64,000 nt of DNA from Symbiodinium natans (Eukaryota > Sar > Dinophyceae > Suessiales > Symbiodiniaceae). Under the pieces are notes generated by a model. The model saw only the letters and a list, made by a program, of their open reading frames with translations. It did not search any database and had not been told where the DNA came from. Every line of letters starts with the position of its first letter. Position 1 is the stretch's first letter. Below, one piece after another: positions 38,732 to 48,916 of the stretch. The stretch lies in NCBI GenBank assembly GCA_905221605.1, contig CAJNDS010002239.1, positions 22,501-86,500 of the forward strand, given 5' to 3'. Both the position numbers and the translations under genes were made by a program.

Positions 38732-41700
38732 AGGAAAGAGGCCCCAACTGAAATCAACCTACAAACTCCACACAAAGTTGCGGTGCCCTCATTGGACTCG
38801 ATGTAGATGTCTCCATCCCTTGTCCTCCAAGCCTCCACCTGGCTTCCATCAGCCAGCTGAAGCGGCGATAGCCTTGACCTTGCAGGCTTTGGTCCGCAAC
38901 CCGTGCGTACTATTTCGTTTGCCCCTGTATCAAGTAGAACGCAATCTCCGCCATGTTCATCCATTGTTGCTCGATTCGCTGTAGGCCTCCTGGGAGGAGC
39001 TGCCTGTGACTTTGGTTCCGGTGGATCAAGATAGGGTCTAACCCATGGATTGTAACTGTAGCGGGTCACAGCCATAAAGACCTCATTCCCACTCTCTAGG
39101 TCGACGCACCATGCTAGGTATGCCTCTCGAACCGCACCATCTGCACACATGATCAAGATTTGAGTAATGTTGAGGATTTGCTGCGTAGGTGAAATGCTCA
39201 CGTCAGTCATGGGAGTTTCAAACTCTTCATGCCTTAGGACCATCCATATTGCTACGGCCACGTTCGGAGTAGCATTTGGCCCCATATCCACCAGCGTCCA
39301 TTGTCTGTTGGCCCGGCTTTGGATCACCCCTGGGTGACTCCAACGAATGTACTCATCGGCATCAAGGACCAAGTAGCCGAGATCTTCCCTTTCCATCTGC
39401 GCAGCCATAATTGCTTCGATCATGGCATCATTCAGATCATCTTGCTCAGCCTCGCTTGATTGGATGCTTCGCGTGGAGCCTTCAGAGTCTACAGCCTCTG
39501 CCGATATCTCTGACAGTAATGAAGCTTCACCTTCACTTCTGCCACTTGAACCCTCTGATAGGTCCTCTATGCTTCTTGCCATCCTTGCAACCGAAATCAC
39601 TGATGAGGCCTTTGCTCTAGCCTTTGCCTTGGCTTTGGGTTTTTCGGCCTGAGCAGCCCTGCCATCTTGACCCTCTGCTCCAATCAAGGCCTGCGCGCGG
39701 GAAGTGGAGGTACTTGGCTGTTTTGGTCGGTGCTTATCATCGTGGGAAAACGGACAAGATTGTCTAGTGCATCCGGCATCGGTCCAAAAATAGTGGCATG
39801 GCATACTTTTCCGCGCATCTGCTCCACCATCTTTCCCAGATTGTTTCGCCGCGTCACTTGATTTTCCTTGCTTGCCCTTGGCATCGCTCTTGTTGCCCTT
39901 TCCAAGCTTCTCCTCCTTACCTTTGCCTTTCTTGCCCTTGCCCTTTCCTTTGTAAGCTTGGCTGGTATCATCGCCCTCTTTGCGGTTCCGACGCACCACT
40001 TCTTCTGCACATAGTATTTGTAGTTGTTGTTCCACAAGCTGCACCATCTTGCTAACTCCTTCCGGCGTAGGTCGTATGATCTCCGGACGAGTTCGTAGCA
40101 AACCCAGCAGTGTGCGGAATGTGTCACTGCGGCGTTCCAACGTTTTCACCAAGGAACTCAACGCCTGCAGCTCCTCATAGGGGGCTATTCCAGGCAACCC
40201 CAGAGTACCTGCTCTTGTGCGTGCCAGCTTCCACCTCCTCAAGGATTCCTGTGCTTCTCTAGCTGTTGGTGCGGGATCCATATGTCGAATGAACCCCTGC
40301 AGGGATTTCATTTCCTGCGGTCCTCCAGGCTGCTGCTGTTCGAGGATCCCCTCTAGGAGCTCTAAAGCTTGTATGGTCTGCTGATTCATGTTCTCCAGGA
40401 CGGGCTGTTTGAGTTCTGTGGGGAGGCACCGAATGAGAAGAAGCGTAAGTCTACTCTCCATCTCTTTGTCTGTTGGCGCCACAGGCTTAGGGTCCTCCAA
40501 CTCGAACTGTCCTTCCAGGCGTAGTTGATGACGTCTCTCTGCTTCACCAAACTGCCTTGCTACATATAGTCCAAACCTTGGATCCACAGTCTCTGCTACC
40601 GTTTCGACCTGGCGCCACCACGTCTTTAATCGCATATTTGTCTCCCAAGGTTCTCCGCCGCCTGCAGCAAACGGGGGAATGTCATTCAAGAGCTTCCAAC
40701 GACCATGATGGATTGGTTGGCCTTCTGATTTTCCACTCGTCGGTCCAGTCGAGCGTGACGGTTCTGCTAGACCTGGGGGCTCTGTCAGCCCTGGAGGCTC
40801 TGTTAGCCCCCATACATTTGAGGCCACATACTCACCAAACTCCCAATCATTGTTCCACCATGATTGTTCCCTGTCCTTGGCCTCTGCAATCGCTGACATC
40901 TGCTGATTTGAGGCCTCAGGGGTGAGTTCATAGTAAGTTGTAGCCCTTCTCGTTGCTGTGCCAAACGTAGGACTGGCATGATCCTCATTACCCTCTCCAG
41001 GCATTTCTAGATCTGCGTTCTGATCGTCCCATTCGTCCACTCGTCCAGTGACTTCCAAGCATTTCTGCTGTAGAATTTGCAGGCTTACGCCTTGCTGTTC
41101 TGATGAGTTCCTCAAAGCATCCAGCTCACGATCTACCCGCTCTGACAACCTTCTCACCGCCTGAGCAGTGGTCGTATCACCCGCGGAATCCTCCAAGGGG
41201 GCATACACAATGGTTGCATGTTCGTCAAGCTGTCGTCGATGCTCATGCACATTTCGGGCTAAGTGCTTCATGGACTCCTCAAGCTGGACAACCTTTCCCG
41301 ACAAAGTTTCCACCGTTGCCAAAAACGCTGCCTCTCTCTGCAAAGAGTCATCTAACTTTTGGTGCACCTCCAAATTCTCTTGATCTCTCCTTTCAAGATA
41401 CTGCTGTAGGTCGGCCTTGAGTTGATCAAGCTCAAACCGGTTCGCATCTCGGGCTTCCACCAAAGATGCAACAATTTCTTGTTGGCGTTGCAGATCGGTA
41501 TGGACTTGCTCCAAACCGCGAGCCACCTGACTGTAGCCATTCTGCAAACTCTGCACCACTGTACCCACTTCTCCTAAAGCTGTTCCCAAGGTCTCTGTTC
41601 TAAACTGTATCCTGGATGCCAACTCCACCAGGGCTGCCTGAATGTCAGCTGCAAAGGAAATGTCATCGGAGATACTAGTTGCAAAAGACCGAAGTAGTTC

Positions 41701-42135
41701 GCCGGGCAACTGGACCTGGGACATCGTCCTCATAGTCACCCAACCACCTCCAAGCTGCTGATGCTCTGCTGCTGCAGTAGGTGTGGTTGCTGTTGCTGGG
41801 GAAGATGCGGTACCGGGAGTGCTCATTAGGGGGTTTGGGCTCATCACCTGATGGTGAAGATTAGGGGATGGGGTGTTGGTTATCATAGAATAGTGAGTCG
41901 GAGTAGGGCTGCCATGAAATCTACGTAGTTGCAAAGGCACGTCGTCTAGAGAATCGTAGCTATCCATGATGCATAGGGTAGCAGTGCACTCCGCGGTAGA
42001 TCCAAAACCCTGAAGGAAAAAACCATCCCCCAACTCTCCAGAGACACTTCTCGATTTTGCGTGTCTTGAGCCCCAATGCCGCGATGTCATCCTTCGCAGG
42101 GGCCATGCTATTCCTCTCAGCTCGAAAGGGTACAC
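38641..42135 (-). CDS. Copia Gag-protease polyprotein
   Basis: The open frame is 1164 codons. The first Met (42135) and Met57 (41967, MDSYDSLDD) lie inside the 5' LTR; Met98 (41844) is the first after it and overlaps the primer site, so the real start is unsettled. Ser/Thr/Pro-rich residues 75-125 precede a long coiled coil (about 180-370) and a helical capsid-like region (about 475-715). Then come a Gly/Lys basic tract (729-770) and a CCCH zinc finger (C780, C789, C794, H798) where most copia Gags have CCHC. A second Lys/Ala basic patch and an acidic Ser-rich linker follow. The aspartic protease motif is LLDTGA (D1069). The frame stops at 38641, 118 bp into the open pol frame. Confidence 0.9.
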   Translation of the reverse strand: MYPFELRGIAWPLRRMTSRHWGSRHAKSRSVSGELGDGFFLQGFGSTAECTATLCIMDSYDSLDDVPLQLRRFHGSPTPTHYSMITNTPSPNLHHQVMSPNPLMSTPGTASSPATATTPTAAAEHQQLGGGWVTMRTMSQVQLPGELLRSFATSISDDISFAADIQAALVELASRIQFRTETLGTALGEVGTVVQSLQNGYSQVARGLEQVHTDLQRQQEIVASLVEARDANRFELDQLKADLQQYLERRDQENLEVHQKLDDSLQREAAFLATVETLSGKVVQLEESMKHLARNVHEHRRQLDEHATIVYAPLEDSAGDTTTAQAVRRLSERVDRELDALRNSSEQQGVSLQILQQKCLEVTGRVDEWDDQNADLEMPGEGNEDHASPTFGTATRRATTYYELTPEASNQQMSAIAEAKDREQSWWNNDWEFGEYVASNVWGLTEPPGLTEPPGLAEPSRSTGPTSGKSEGQPIHHGRWKLLNDIPPFAAGGGEPWETNMRLKTWWRQVETVAETVDPRFGLYVARQFGEAERRHQLRLEGQFELEDPKPVAPTDKEMESRLTLLLIRCLPTELKQPVLENMNQQTIQALELLEGILEQQQPGGPQEMKSLQGFIRHMDPAPTAREAQESLRRWKLARTRAGTLGLPGIAPYEELQALSSLVKTLERRSDTFRTLLGLLRTRPEIIRPTPEGVSKMVQLVEQQLQILCAEEVVRRNRKEGDDTSQAYKGKGKGKKGKGKEEKLGKGNKSDAKGKQGKSSDAAKQSGKDGGADARKSMPCHYFWTDAGCTRQSCPFSHDDKHRPKQPSTSTSRAQALIGAEGQDGRAAQAEKPKAKAKARAKASSVISVARMARSIEDLSEGSSGRSEGEASLLSEISAEAVDSEGSTRSIQSSEAEQDDLNDAMIEAIMAAQMEREDLGYLVLDADEYIRWSHPGVIQSRANRQWTLVDMGPNATPNVAVAIWMVLRHEEFETPMTDVSISPTQQILNITQILIMCADGAVREAYLAWCVDLESGNEVFMAVTRYSYNPWVRPYLDPPEPKSQAAPPRRPTANRATMDEHGGDCVLLDTGANEIVRTGCGPKPARSRLSPLQLADGSQVEAWRTRDGDIYIESNEGTATLCGVCRLISVGASFLWNKEGAHLQMPEILGGDWIQLQIQNGLPI
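41836..41848 (-). promoter_or_regulatory. Putative primer-binding site (tRNA-Met anticodon-arm type)
   Basis: Directly inside the 5' LTR the plus strand reads TGGGCTCATCACC, resembling a methionine tRNA anticodon arm (CAT anticodon) rather than a 3' CCA end. Known: Drosophila copia is primed by a half-molecule of initiator tRNA-Met cut in the anticodon loop. Inference: the same kind of priming here. Confidence 0.45.
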
Positions 42136-42156
42136 TTCTCGATTTGTGCACCAACA
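41849..42156 (-). repeat. 5' LTR of the copia element
   Basis: 308 bp, TGTTGG...CATCA on the minus strand. It is open in the gag frame along its inner part, unusual for an LTR. One mismatch to the other LTR. Confidence 0.95.
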
Positions 42157-42161
42157 CCCTA
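42157..42161. repeat. Target-site duplication CCCTA, right copy
   Basis: Immediately follows the LTR end and runs on into CCCTAAACCCTAAA. Confidence 0.9.
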
Positions 42162-42179
42162 AACCCTAAACCCTCAACG

Positions 42180-42267
<88 letters not shown>

Positions 42268-42305
42268 ACCCTGAACCCCAAACCATAACCCCCAAACCCC
42301 AAACC
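42157..42305 (-). repeat. CCCTAAA to CCCTCAA array at the copia 5' junction
   Basis: Two CCCTAAA units, then about 13 uniform CCCTCAA units; right half of the copia target. Confidence 0.95.
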
Positions 42306-42309
42306 CTAA

Positions 42310-42426
42310 AGCCTGGGAGGCTCACCGCGGGCAACCTGGTATCCCACTCCACCCCCTCCTCTCCCTTGCGGCGGCTCTCGTCTCCCTCGCGGATCCCACA
42401 CGCCAAGACCAGTGCCTGGCCTCAGA
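42310..42426 (+). CDS. Exon-like spacer (GRLTAGNLVSHSTPSSPLRR)
   Basis: Open Ser/Pro-rich frame between C-strand repeats (42157-42305) and a TTTAGGG array (42427). May belong to a host gene interrupted, in an intron, by the copia element. No splice sites assigned. Confidence 0.25.
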
Positions 42427-42489
42427 GGGTTTAGGATTTAGGGTTTAGGGTTTAGGGTTTAGGGTTTAGGGCTTGATGATGGTTGATGT

Positions 42490-43580
42490 TTGATGTGCTT
42501 GGGTGTGGGGTTTAGGGTTTTGCAGGGAGGCCGGGGTGGCAGTTGGGCTTTGGTTCAAGGGAGGTTAGTTACAAGTAAATGAGAAGTGCGATAACTGCAG
42601 AACTGAGTGGTTAGAACCCTCTTCACAGTGCTTATAACCTGAATTGTAGCCACTCATGAAGGCCAAATACCTCTGGCGTAAACCTGAGCCCACCCGCGCC
42701 GGCCAGTACAGCCCCCAGCAAGGGACATGCCCGCCGGGGATTGTAGTGGCCCCACTTCCCTTATCAAGGCTTATCTTGAGCCCCTTTTTATGAACAACCA
42801 GAGACGCCGCACTGGGGGGGTTGAAGTATATTCAGGTCTGGGAATATTGGGGGGGGAATATTGGTCCACTACTTCCCTTGCCCCCCCCCCCCCCCGTTCC
42901 TTATGAGCCTGAGGTGCTTCACTCATGCGCCGGTCGACAAGTATCACGCAACTCGCCTGCCTAGCATTCAGGGTATCTCGGGTCGAGGGCGAACCCTAAA
43001 CCCTAAACCCTAAACCCTAAACCCTAAACCCCAAACCCTAAACCCTAAACCCTAAACCCTAAACCCCACACTCTGTAAACTCTTTTAACCCCAAGAGCTC
43101 TAAACCCGCATAAAGTTTAGGGTTTGGGGCCTGGGCTTCTTGGGTAGGGGTTTAGGGCTTAGAGGTACCTTTGTTTGGGGGATCTAAAAGCAAGGATTAC
43201 TTGATTTTGGGATTACCTTCGGGAATTCTTCTTTTGGGACATGCTTCCTTTACGTATGGTCTTGAAGAAAAGTACTTGGGCGGGGCACGCTTTGCCCTTC
43301 AACCGTCCTGAACCTGCGAAGTACTCAAAGTCGCGGAACAACCCTAGGGGGGGGGGTTCAAAGTAGGACGCCTTGACGTGCATCAGTTGTGCTGCTGGTG
43401 AGTGTAAGTTTCAGGCGCCGGGGAGTTTGTGTTCAGAAGACATACCAGGGGGCCTATGCGGAAAAGCAACAGCTGCGACTCTAGATTCTGGCGTTTGGGC
43501 GTTTCGAGGTTTGCAGGTCTGAGTCCCTAAACCCTAAGCCCTTAAACCCTGAACCCTAAACTCCTAAAGCATCTAAAGCC
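42490..43580. other. Unique DNA, short arrays, one inverted-repeat remnant
   Basis: Degenerate family-A-like ends near 42560-42670, a C-run at 42881-42896, a CCCTAAA array 42995-43065. One open spacer 42685-42745 is unassigned. Confidence 0.6.
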
Positions 43581-43596
43581 ATTTTGTTGTTAGGGC

Positions 43597-43680
43597 GTGG
43601 GCTGGAGCTGCTGCAATGTCAGGACGGACGCGTCGGGTGCAGTGACGTCCGACGAGGCCATGGGGTCCTCAAACTTCAAC
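43597..43680 (+). CDS. Exon-like spacer (GVGWSCCNVRTDASGAVTSD)
   Basis: Open frame after TTGTTAG|G; two adjacent Cys. Unidentified. Confidence 0.3.
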
Positions 43681-43689
43681 CTTAGACTT

Positions 43690-43795
43690 AATTCCCTAAT
43701 ATAGGGGCTTGAATAATTAGAATAGGGTTTTGGGGGTTACTGTCGTATAATTGTAAAGGGACCCTAAGGGAATACGGTTAGAAATTATTCCGACC
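43690..43795 (-). mobile_element. Family-C short element, inverted copy
   Basis: Reverse complement of the copies at 55728 and 56362: shares AATTAGAATAGGGTTTTGGG and a CCGACCCCTA end. Confidence 0.65.
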
Positions 43796-44161
43796 CCTAA
43801 AAGAAACCCCAAGCCCCAAAACCCAAAACCCTAACCCTGACCCTCCCTAACATGCGAGAAGCACTTAAAGCAGATGCCGGGGCTCAGGGTTTAGGGTTTA
43901 GGGTTTAGGGTTTAGGGTTAGCTCCATGTGCCAGGAACAGCAGGAGAGACACGTGGTGGAGGAGCCCCTCAAGCGCCTCAGATGGCCTTCGGAAGAACCC
44001 CCCAAAACTCCCCAAACCCCCAGTACCCCCAAACCCTCCATAGGTTTCGGACACAAGGGGCCCGCCCCTGCAGCTGAGTGGCTTAAGGTTCAGGGCTTCG
44101 GGAAAGGGTGCAGGGTTTAGGGTTCTCAATTCCAAGAACTCGCAGCTTGCAACTCTGAACC

Positions 44162-44246
44162 CTACTTGACGGTTCTGAACCCTACGTAGCAATAGCTGCC
44201 CTACATATACGCCCGGCGATATCTACCCATGAACCTACTAGCTTGG
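44162..44246. mobile_element. Family-A element
   Basis: CTACTTGACGGTTCTGAACC to CTACCCATGAACCTACTAG. Confidence 0.65.
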
Positions 44247-44329
44247 TTTCCCAAGCCCCAAGCCTGATTTGCTCCTTGATATCACGGTTTAAGGGCTTAG
44301 GGCTTAGGGTTTAGGGATTAGGGTTTAGG

Positions 44330-45350
44330 GTTTATCTAAATGCAAGGCGGCGACGCAGCTCACTGCAAAGCAAAGGCCGGCCTGTGTAAGAGTACTCCCC
44401 GCTTTTGTTGTTGTGGTTGTTGTTGGGTGTTTGGGGGCTTGGAAGTTTGGGGGTTTGGAAGTTTGGGGTGTAGCATTGGTCAGCTCAACACCATAGCAAC
44501 TGCCGACATGCCCACCCCCAGACGGCCCAAACACGACTCAAAACGAAGCAAGCCGGAGCCAACCAAGCCCAAGCGAGCCGAGCCGATGTCACACCCCCAG
44601 ACAGATACTCTGTTTCGGGCTTGTGGGTTTGTGGCTTACATTGCGACGATGAAGATGCCCCGTTGCTATAAAAAGGCTTCCTGCTCAGGGCTTGAGACCT
44701 CTGGGCTGGGCAGTTGAGCCGTGTGCACAACCTGCAACCCTGGACTCTCAGCGTACCTTAATATGTTCCCTTACCTTCTTTGAGGGGTTCTGAAGTATGG
44801 GCCCCTAGGCTTTATGGGGTTTTCAAGGGGTATCTAAGGAGTCCCCCCTTTTACGGGGCCCATACCTAAGGGACCATGCAACTACCCTAAGACAGACCCC
44901 TCAGTAACAAAGCTCGGCTCGGGCCGTGGTCTCGCTGAGAACTCGACTGCGAGTTTGGGAAACTGTGGATGTCTTGAGAGAAATTAAGCATGTTTAAGCC
45001 TCAGGGCGTTGGGCTTCCAGGAAGGCTTTCTTTCCGGAGGGCTCCACACAAACTTCAGGCATCTAGAGTCGCAGACCTCAAGCTCCTTCACACCCCCCGT
45101 GCATGAGCTTGGACATGTCATCACACGGCATAGGGTTCAGGATTTCGCGGGCAGAGACTTTCGAGGGCAGAGGAGATGTGCTACAACGTGGGACCCTCCA
45201 AAGCCCCTTTACGGAGTAGTGCGGAGCCCCTTGAGACTTGAACGTAAAGAACTCCCTGGATCCTCTAAAGCCCTCTGAAGAGAAACATGTGGGTGGTTCT
45301 CTTTTATGGTCCTCTATGTGCTTCAAGGTCGATTCCCCTTTAAAACCCTA
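44330..45350. other. Unique sequence without recognised gene
   Basis: Several short open frames on both strands (44340-44717, 45009-45278) lacking motifs; a GTAT/CCCC-rich palindromic stretch 44757-44880. Confidence 0.55.
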
Positions 45351-45727
45351 AGCCCTAAGCCCTAAACCCTAAACCCTAAACCCGAAACCCTAAACCCGAA
45401 GCCCGAAGCCCTAAGCCCTAAACCCAAAAATCTTTCGGGGGCAAGTCGGGGCGCTGAAGATGCCGCTTTGCAAACAGGCCGCCGGCGCCGCGCCACGACC
45501 GAGGAGGCCAGCAGTCTCGGAGCCTTGTGGGTTTGGAGTTGCGGCTTCGGGTTTTGGGTTTTGGGTTTGTTTAGGGGTTTGTTTAGGGTTTGTGTTGGGT
45601 TGTGCGTTGGGTTGTGTGTTGGGTTTGTTTGGCGTTTGTGTTGGGTTTGTTTAGGGTGTCTTTGGGGTTTGTTGGGGTTTGGGCCTACCCATGCTCCCCT
45701 CATGTGCGGTTTGTGCTTGGGCCGGCC

Positions 45728-45830
45728 TTCCCGAAGCTGAGCAGCGCACCCCAAGTGAACAGGTGTCGATGACGCCAAAATCGGTGGCGCGGCTGACGCG
45801 GGGATCGGGCGGACGGAAATTTTGGGGTTT
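45728..45830 (+). CDS. Exon-like spacer (PEAEQRTPSEQVSMTPKSVA)
   Basis: Polar open frame with coding-like composition, followed by TTTAGGG repeats. The adjacent spacer 45440-45535 is also open. Unidentified. Confidence 0.3.
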
Positions 45831-46369
45831 AGGGGTTGAGGTTTAGGGTTTAGGGCGCCTGAGGAGCTCTGTCCCTAAGGTAGGGAGCTCCTCATGGAGG
45901 GAGGGTAGGTAGCCTACTCTACATCTTAAACCGCAATTTGACCCCAAAACCCCAAACCCAAACCCTAAGCCTTGCAGCCGAAACTCCAAGCCCAAATCAT
46001 TTTATGATTCATGTCCGTGGATACTTCGGAGTGGGTGATGATTGAGCAGCCTCGTGTTTGGGACTCAGGGTCTTTAGGGTTTGGGGTTTAGGGTTTAGGG
46101 TTTGGGGTTTAGGGTTTAGGGTTAGGTCAGCTTCGAGGGTTTCCCATCCAGCATCTTCTCTTGGGGTTCAGGGTTTGCCCACCCAACATCTTCTCCTAAA
46201 GTTTAGGGTTTGCTGTTAGCCACCCAACACATCTTCTTTTTAGGGTTTAGGGTTTCCCCCCCCCCCCCGTCATCTTCTGTGAGGGTTTCGGGTTTGGGTT
46301 TGCCCACTCAACATCTTTAGGGTTTGCCCACCCAACGTCTTTCGTTTAGGGTTTCGGGTTGCCTGCGAA

Positions 46370-46555
46370 CCGCAGATCGCGCCCGCGGCCCGCGGCCCCG
46401 GCCCGCGGGCCGCGGCCCGCGACCGCGGCTACACGGCCCGCCACGCGGCCACAAGGCCCCGCGGACGCGCGGCCCCGGGGCCCCGCAACCCTGCGGCCGC
46501 GGTCCCGCCCCGCTGGGGCCACGGGGCCACGCGGCCACGCCGGTCACGCGACGAG
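46370..46555. repeat. CG-rich GCGGCCC-type repeat block
   Basis: About 185 bp of GCCCGCGGCCC-like units, by far the most GC-rich stretch; open in several frames only because of composition. Confidence 0.85.
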
Positions 46556-46589
46556 AAAAAACCTCCCCAACTCTGAGCCCCCAAAGACA

Positions 46590-46690
46590 TGCTGAGGCAT
46601 CTCCACCCCGACGGCAGTCCGCTGATGACGCCGTGACGATGAGGGCATCCAGTTGCTCGCACGCGATGTACGGGTTGGCTCCCTCAACGC
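46590..46690 (+). CDS. Exon-like spacer (RRQSADDAVTMRASSCSHAM)
   Basis: Open frame just before a TTTAGGG array. Sits 3' of a CG-rich repeat block. Unidentified. Confidence 0.25.
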
Positions 46691-46779
46691 CTAAAGTTTA
46701 GGGTTTAGGGTTTCGGGTTTTTTTGGCAAATGCCAAACCCCGTTTACTTGCTAGCTCCGGCAGGGGAAATTCAAGACCT

Positions 46780-47110
46780 CGACACCTTAGAAGCCTTCCT
46801 CGGCCTGCCCTCTTTCAGAACCCTAATCACCCTAAGAGCCCGAAACCCTAATGGGATGATACTCATAGGAAAACCCATTTCATACTCCGTGTGATTTTCC
46901 TTTGGGCGCAGGGTCCGATGGACAACAACAACAAACAAAGAGTAGTAGCACCAACAAAGCTGCTGAGAATCATACATGAGAATCATAGCTCATGGTAGGT
47001 AACACGAACAACAACAAGGGCCCGATTCATCTTCTGGGTAGTAGCCGGCATTGAGGGGTTTAGGGGGCTTAGGCTCTACGCTTTGGGTTGCCGGCGGGGG
47101 CAAGGAAGTT
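46780..47110. other. Unique sequence, nothing recognised
   Basis: Contains an ACAACAACAA-rich stretch near 46921-46935 and 47008-47018. No exon called. Confidence 0.55.
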
Positions 47111-47775
47111 GAAAAAGAGGACGAGAACGAGGGAGTTAGGGTAAGGGTTTAGGGTGTAGGGTTTAGGATTTAGGTTTAGGGTTTAGGGGTTCAGGGTTTA
47201 GGGTTTGGGGTTTTACCCAAAATAAGGGCAGAAGCAGCTTTGACTTGATTTCCCCTACTTATATCCCAACTTAGAATTACCCAAAAAACCTCCAAGTAGA
47301 GTCATCACTGGTTATATTTGTTTTTCGCTTAGGGTGCACTTAGAACCGTACTTCTCACCACCCATGCACCTTGTACCTGAAGCGCTAAACCCTAAACCCG
47401 AAACCCGAAACCCTACACCCTACACCCTAAACCCTAAACCCTAAACCCTCAACCCTAAACCTTCAACCCTGAACCCTACTACAACCACCCATGAACCTTC
47501 AAGTTGGGGAGGCCTCAAACCGGTACCCAGGGAACCTTGAGAAGTGGGGAGCGGGCGGTGGGCCTTCGGCGGTTTAGGGTTTAGGGTTTAGGGTTTAGGG
47601 TTTAGGGTTTAGGGTTTAGGCTTTATGGTCAACTTTAAGCCCTAAACTCCTAGTTCGGGTTTTTCGGGTTCAGGCTTTGGGGGGCATAGTCCCCAAACCC
47701 CGAAACCCTCAACCAGAACCCCCCAACGCTTTCAACCTCTTCCTTAAGAATCCTGTAGCCGAAAACCTCCGTCAG

Positions 47776-48916
47776 CTACCATCCTTGACACGATCGAGCT
47801 GACGAAGTTGTCTGGAACCTGGGACGTGGAGATCCGCGAGAAGGGAAGCAGCACAAGGAACGCCCCCTGGGTTTGGGGTTCGGGGTCTCCTTGAAGATTC
47901 ATGCGCAGCTATACGTAGGGTTCTAAGCACCCTAGATAAGGTTATCACCACTTGTAGCTATCCCACTTAAAACCCCCCAGTTCTATCCACCCATGAACCC
48001 CCAAGAAGAGTGTGGTAGGGCTTTCAGGCGGCCGTCGGGGGAGGATGAGAGATACTGTGCGCAGAACAGGACCCTGGACCCTGGACCCTGAACCCTAAAC
48101 CCTAAACCCTAAACCCTAAACCCTAAACCCTAAAAGGAGGGAGCAGAGGATTATGAACTTCAACGCCTCCGGCACCATCACCGGGACAGGCGCGCCTTTG
48201 CCGGCTTCTTTGCGGTGCTGCCTCCAAGAAACCAAGCCTAGAATCTGTTGCAGTTCCGAGTTCTGAGCCTGTTGCGGTTTAGGGCTTAGGGTTTAGGGTT
48301 TAGGGCTTAGGGTTTAGGGTGTTTAGGGTTCAGGGGTTTATGCAGGGGCATGCCGCCCTGAAGGCACATCAGACTGCATGTCGCTGGACGGGTGCGTCAG
48401 AGGCATAAACATGGAGTGGCTTGAGGCTCGGGGGGCCGTTTGCTGGGCCGTCTCTCAATATTTTGAGCAGCTGTGCCAGAGTCGGGGTTTTATCACCCCA
48501 TGGTTTAGGGTTTAGGGTTTAGGGTTTAGGGTTTAGGGCTAAGAGAAGTTGCTTGCCTTTGGCGAGGTATATCCTTGGGGAAGCATTCACGTCACGGTGA
48601 AGTTCATGGCGAAGACGAGGAGATGCATCTGCAAATTGTTGGGATGGGGGAGGCAACACAGGCAACACTGCCTCTGTGAAGTTTACACCCTAAACCCTAA
48701 ACCCTAAACCCTAAAACCCTGACCTCTAAACCTTAAACCCTAAACTAAACCCTACACCCTAAACCCTAAACCCTAAACCCTACACCCTAAACCCTAAACC
48801 CTAAACCCTAAACCCTAAACCCTAAACCCTAAACCCTAAACCCTAAACCCTAAACCCTAAACCCTAAACCCTAAACCCCAGGAGGCTGGCCGGAACCTTC
48901 AAGGCCTCGGATGGAG
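47776..48916 (+). CDS. GTWD/GTITGTG barrel-like protein, several exons
   Basis: Exon 47776-47830 (TILDTIELTKLSGTWDVE, GA donor) joins in phase to 48149-48189 (IMNFNASGTITGTG, GC donor), giving SGTWDVEIMNFNASGTITG. Then 48346-48430 (Cys-rich, tentative), 48567-48617 (VYPWGSIHVTVKFMAK) and 48885-48916 (LAGTFKASDG, AG|G acceptor, GTGAAG donor). The pattern of GTW, F..sGTITGTG, VTVKF and GTF strands looks like a small beta-barrel with repeated Gly-Thr turns. I cannot name the family. TTTAGGG/CCCTAAA arrays separate every exon. Confidence 0.45.
47889..48006. mobile_element. Family-A element
   Basis: CTCCTTGAAGATTCATGCG to CCACCCATGAACCCCCAAG; lies in the intron between the GTWD and GTITGTG exons. 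Confidence 0.7.

Larger units (their letters stand above)
33762..42156 (-). mobile_element. Complete Ty1/copia-type LTR retrotransposon, 8395 bp
   Basis: On the minus strand, in order: 5' LTR (42156-41849), a tRNA-like primer site, a gag-protease frame, an overlapping pol frame, a purine tract (34078-34070) and the 3' LTR (34069-33762). LTRs start TG and end CA, are 308 bp each and differ at one base (33958 versus 42045). Both sides carry CCCTA, a 5-bp target duplication taken from a CCCTA(AA) repeat. The order protease-integrase-RT-RNase H is that of Pseudoviridae (Ty1/copia). Apart from the gag/pol frame change nothing looks broken, and the LTR match implies recent insertion. It lies opposite to the host exons around it. 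Confidence 0.95.

Noticed and set aside
38457-38747. Third-frame 96-codon frame across the gag/pol junction
   Set aside because: Shadow of the two real copia frames.
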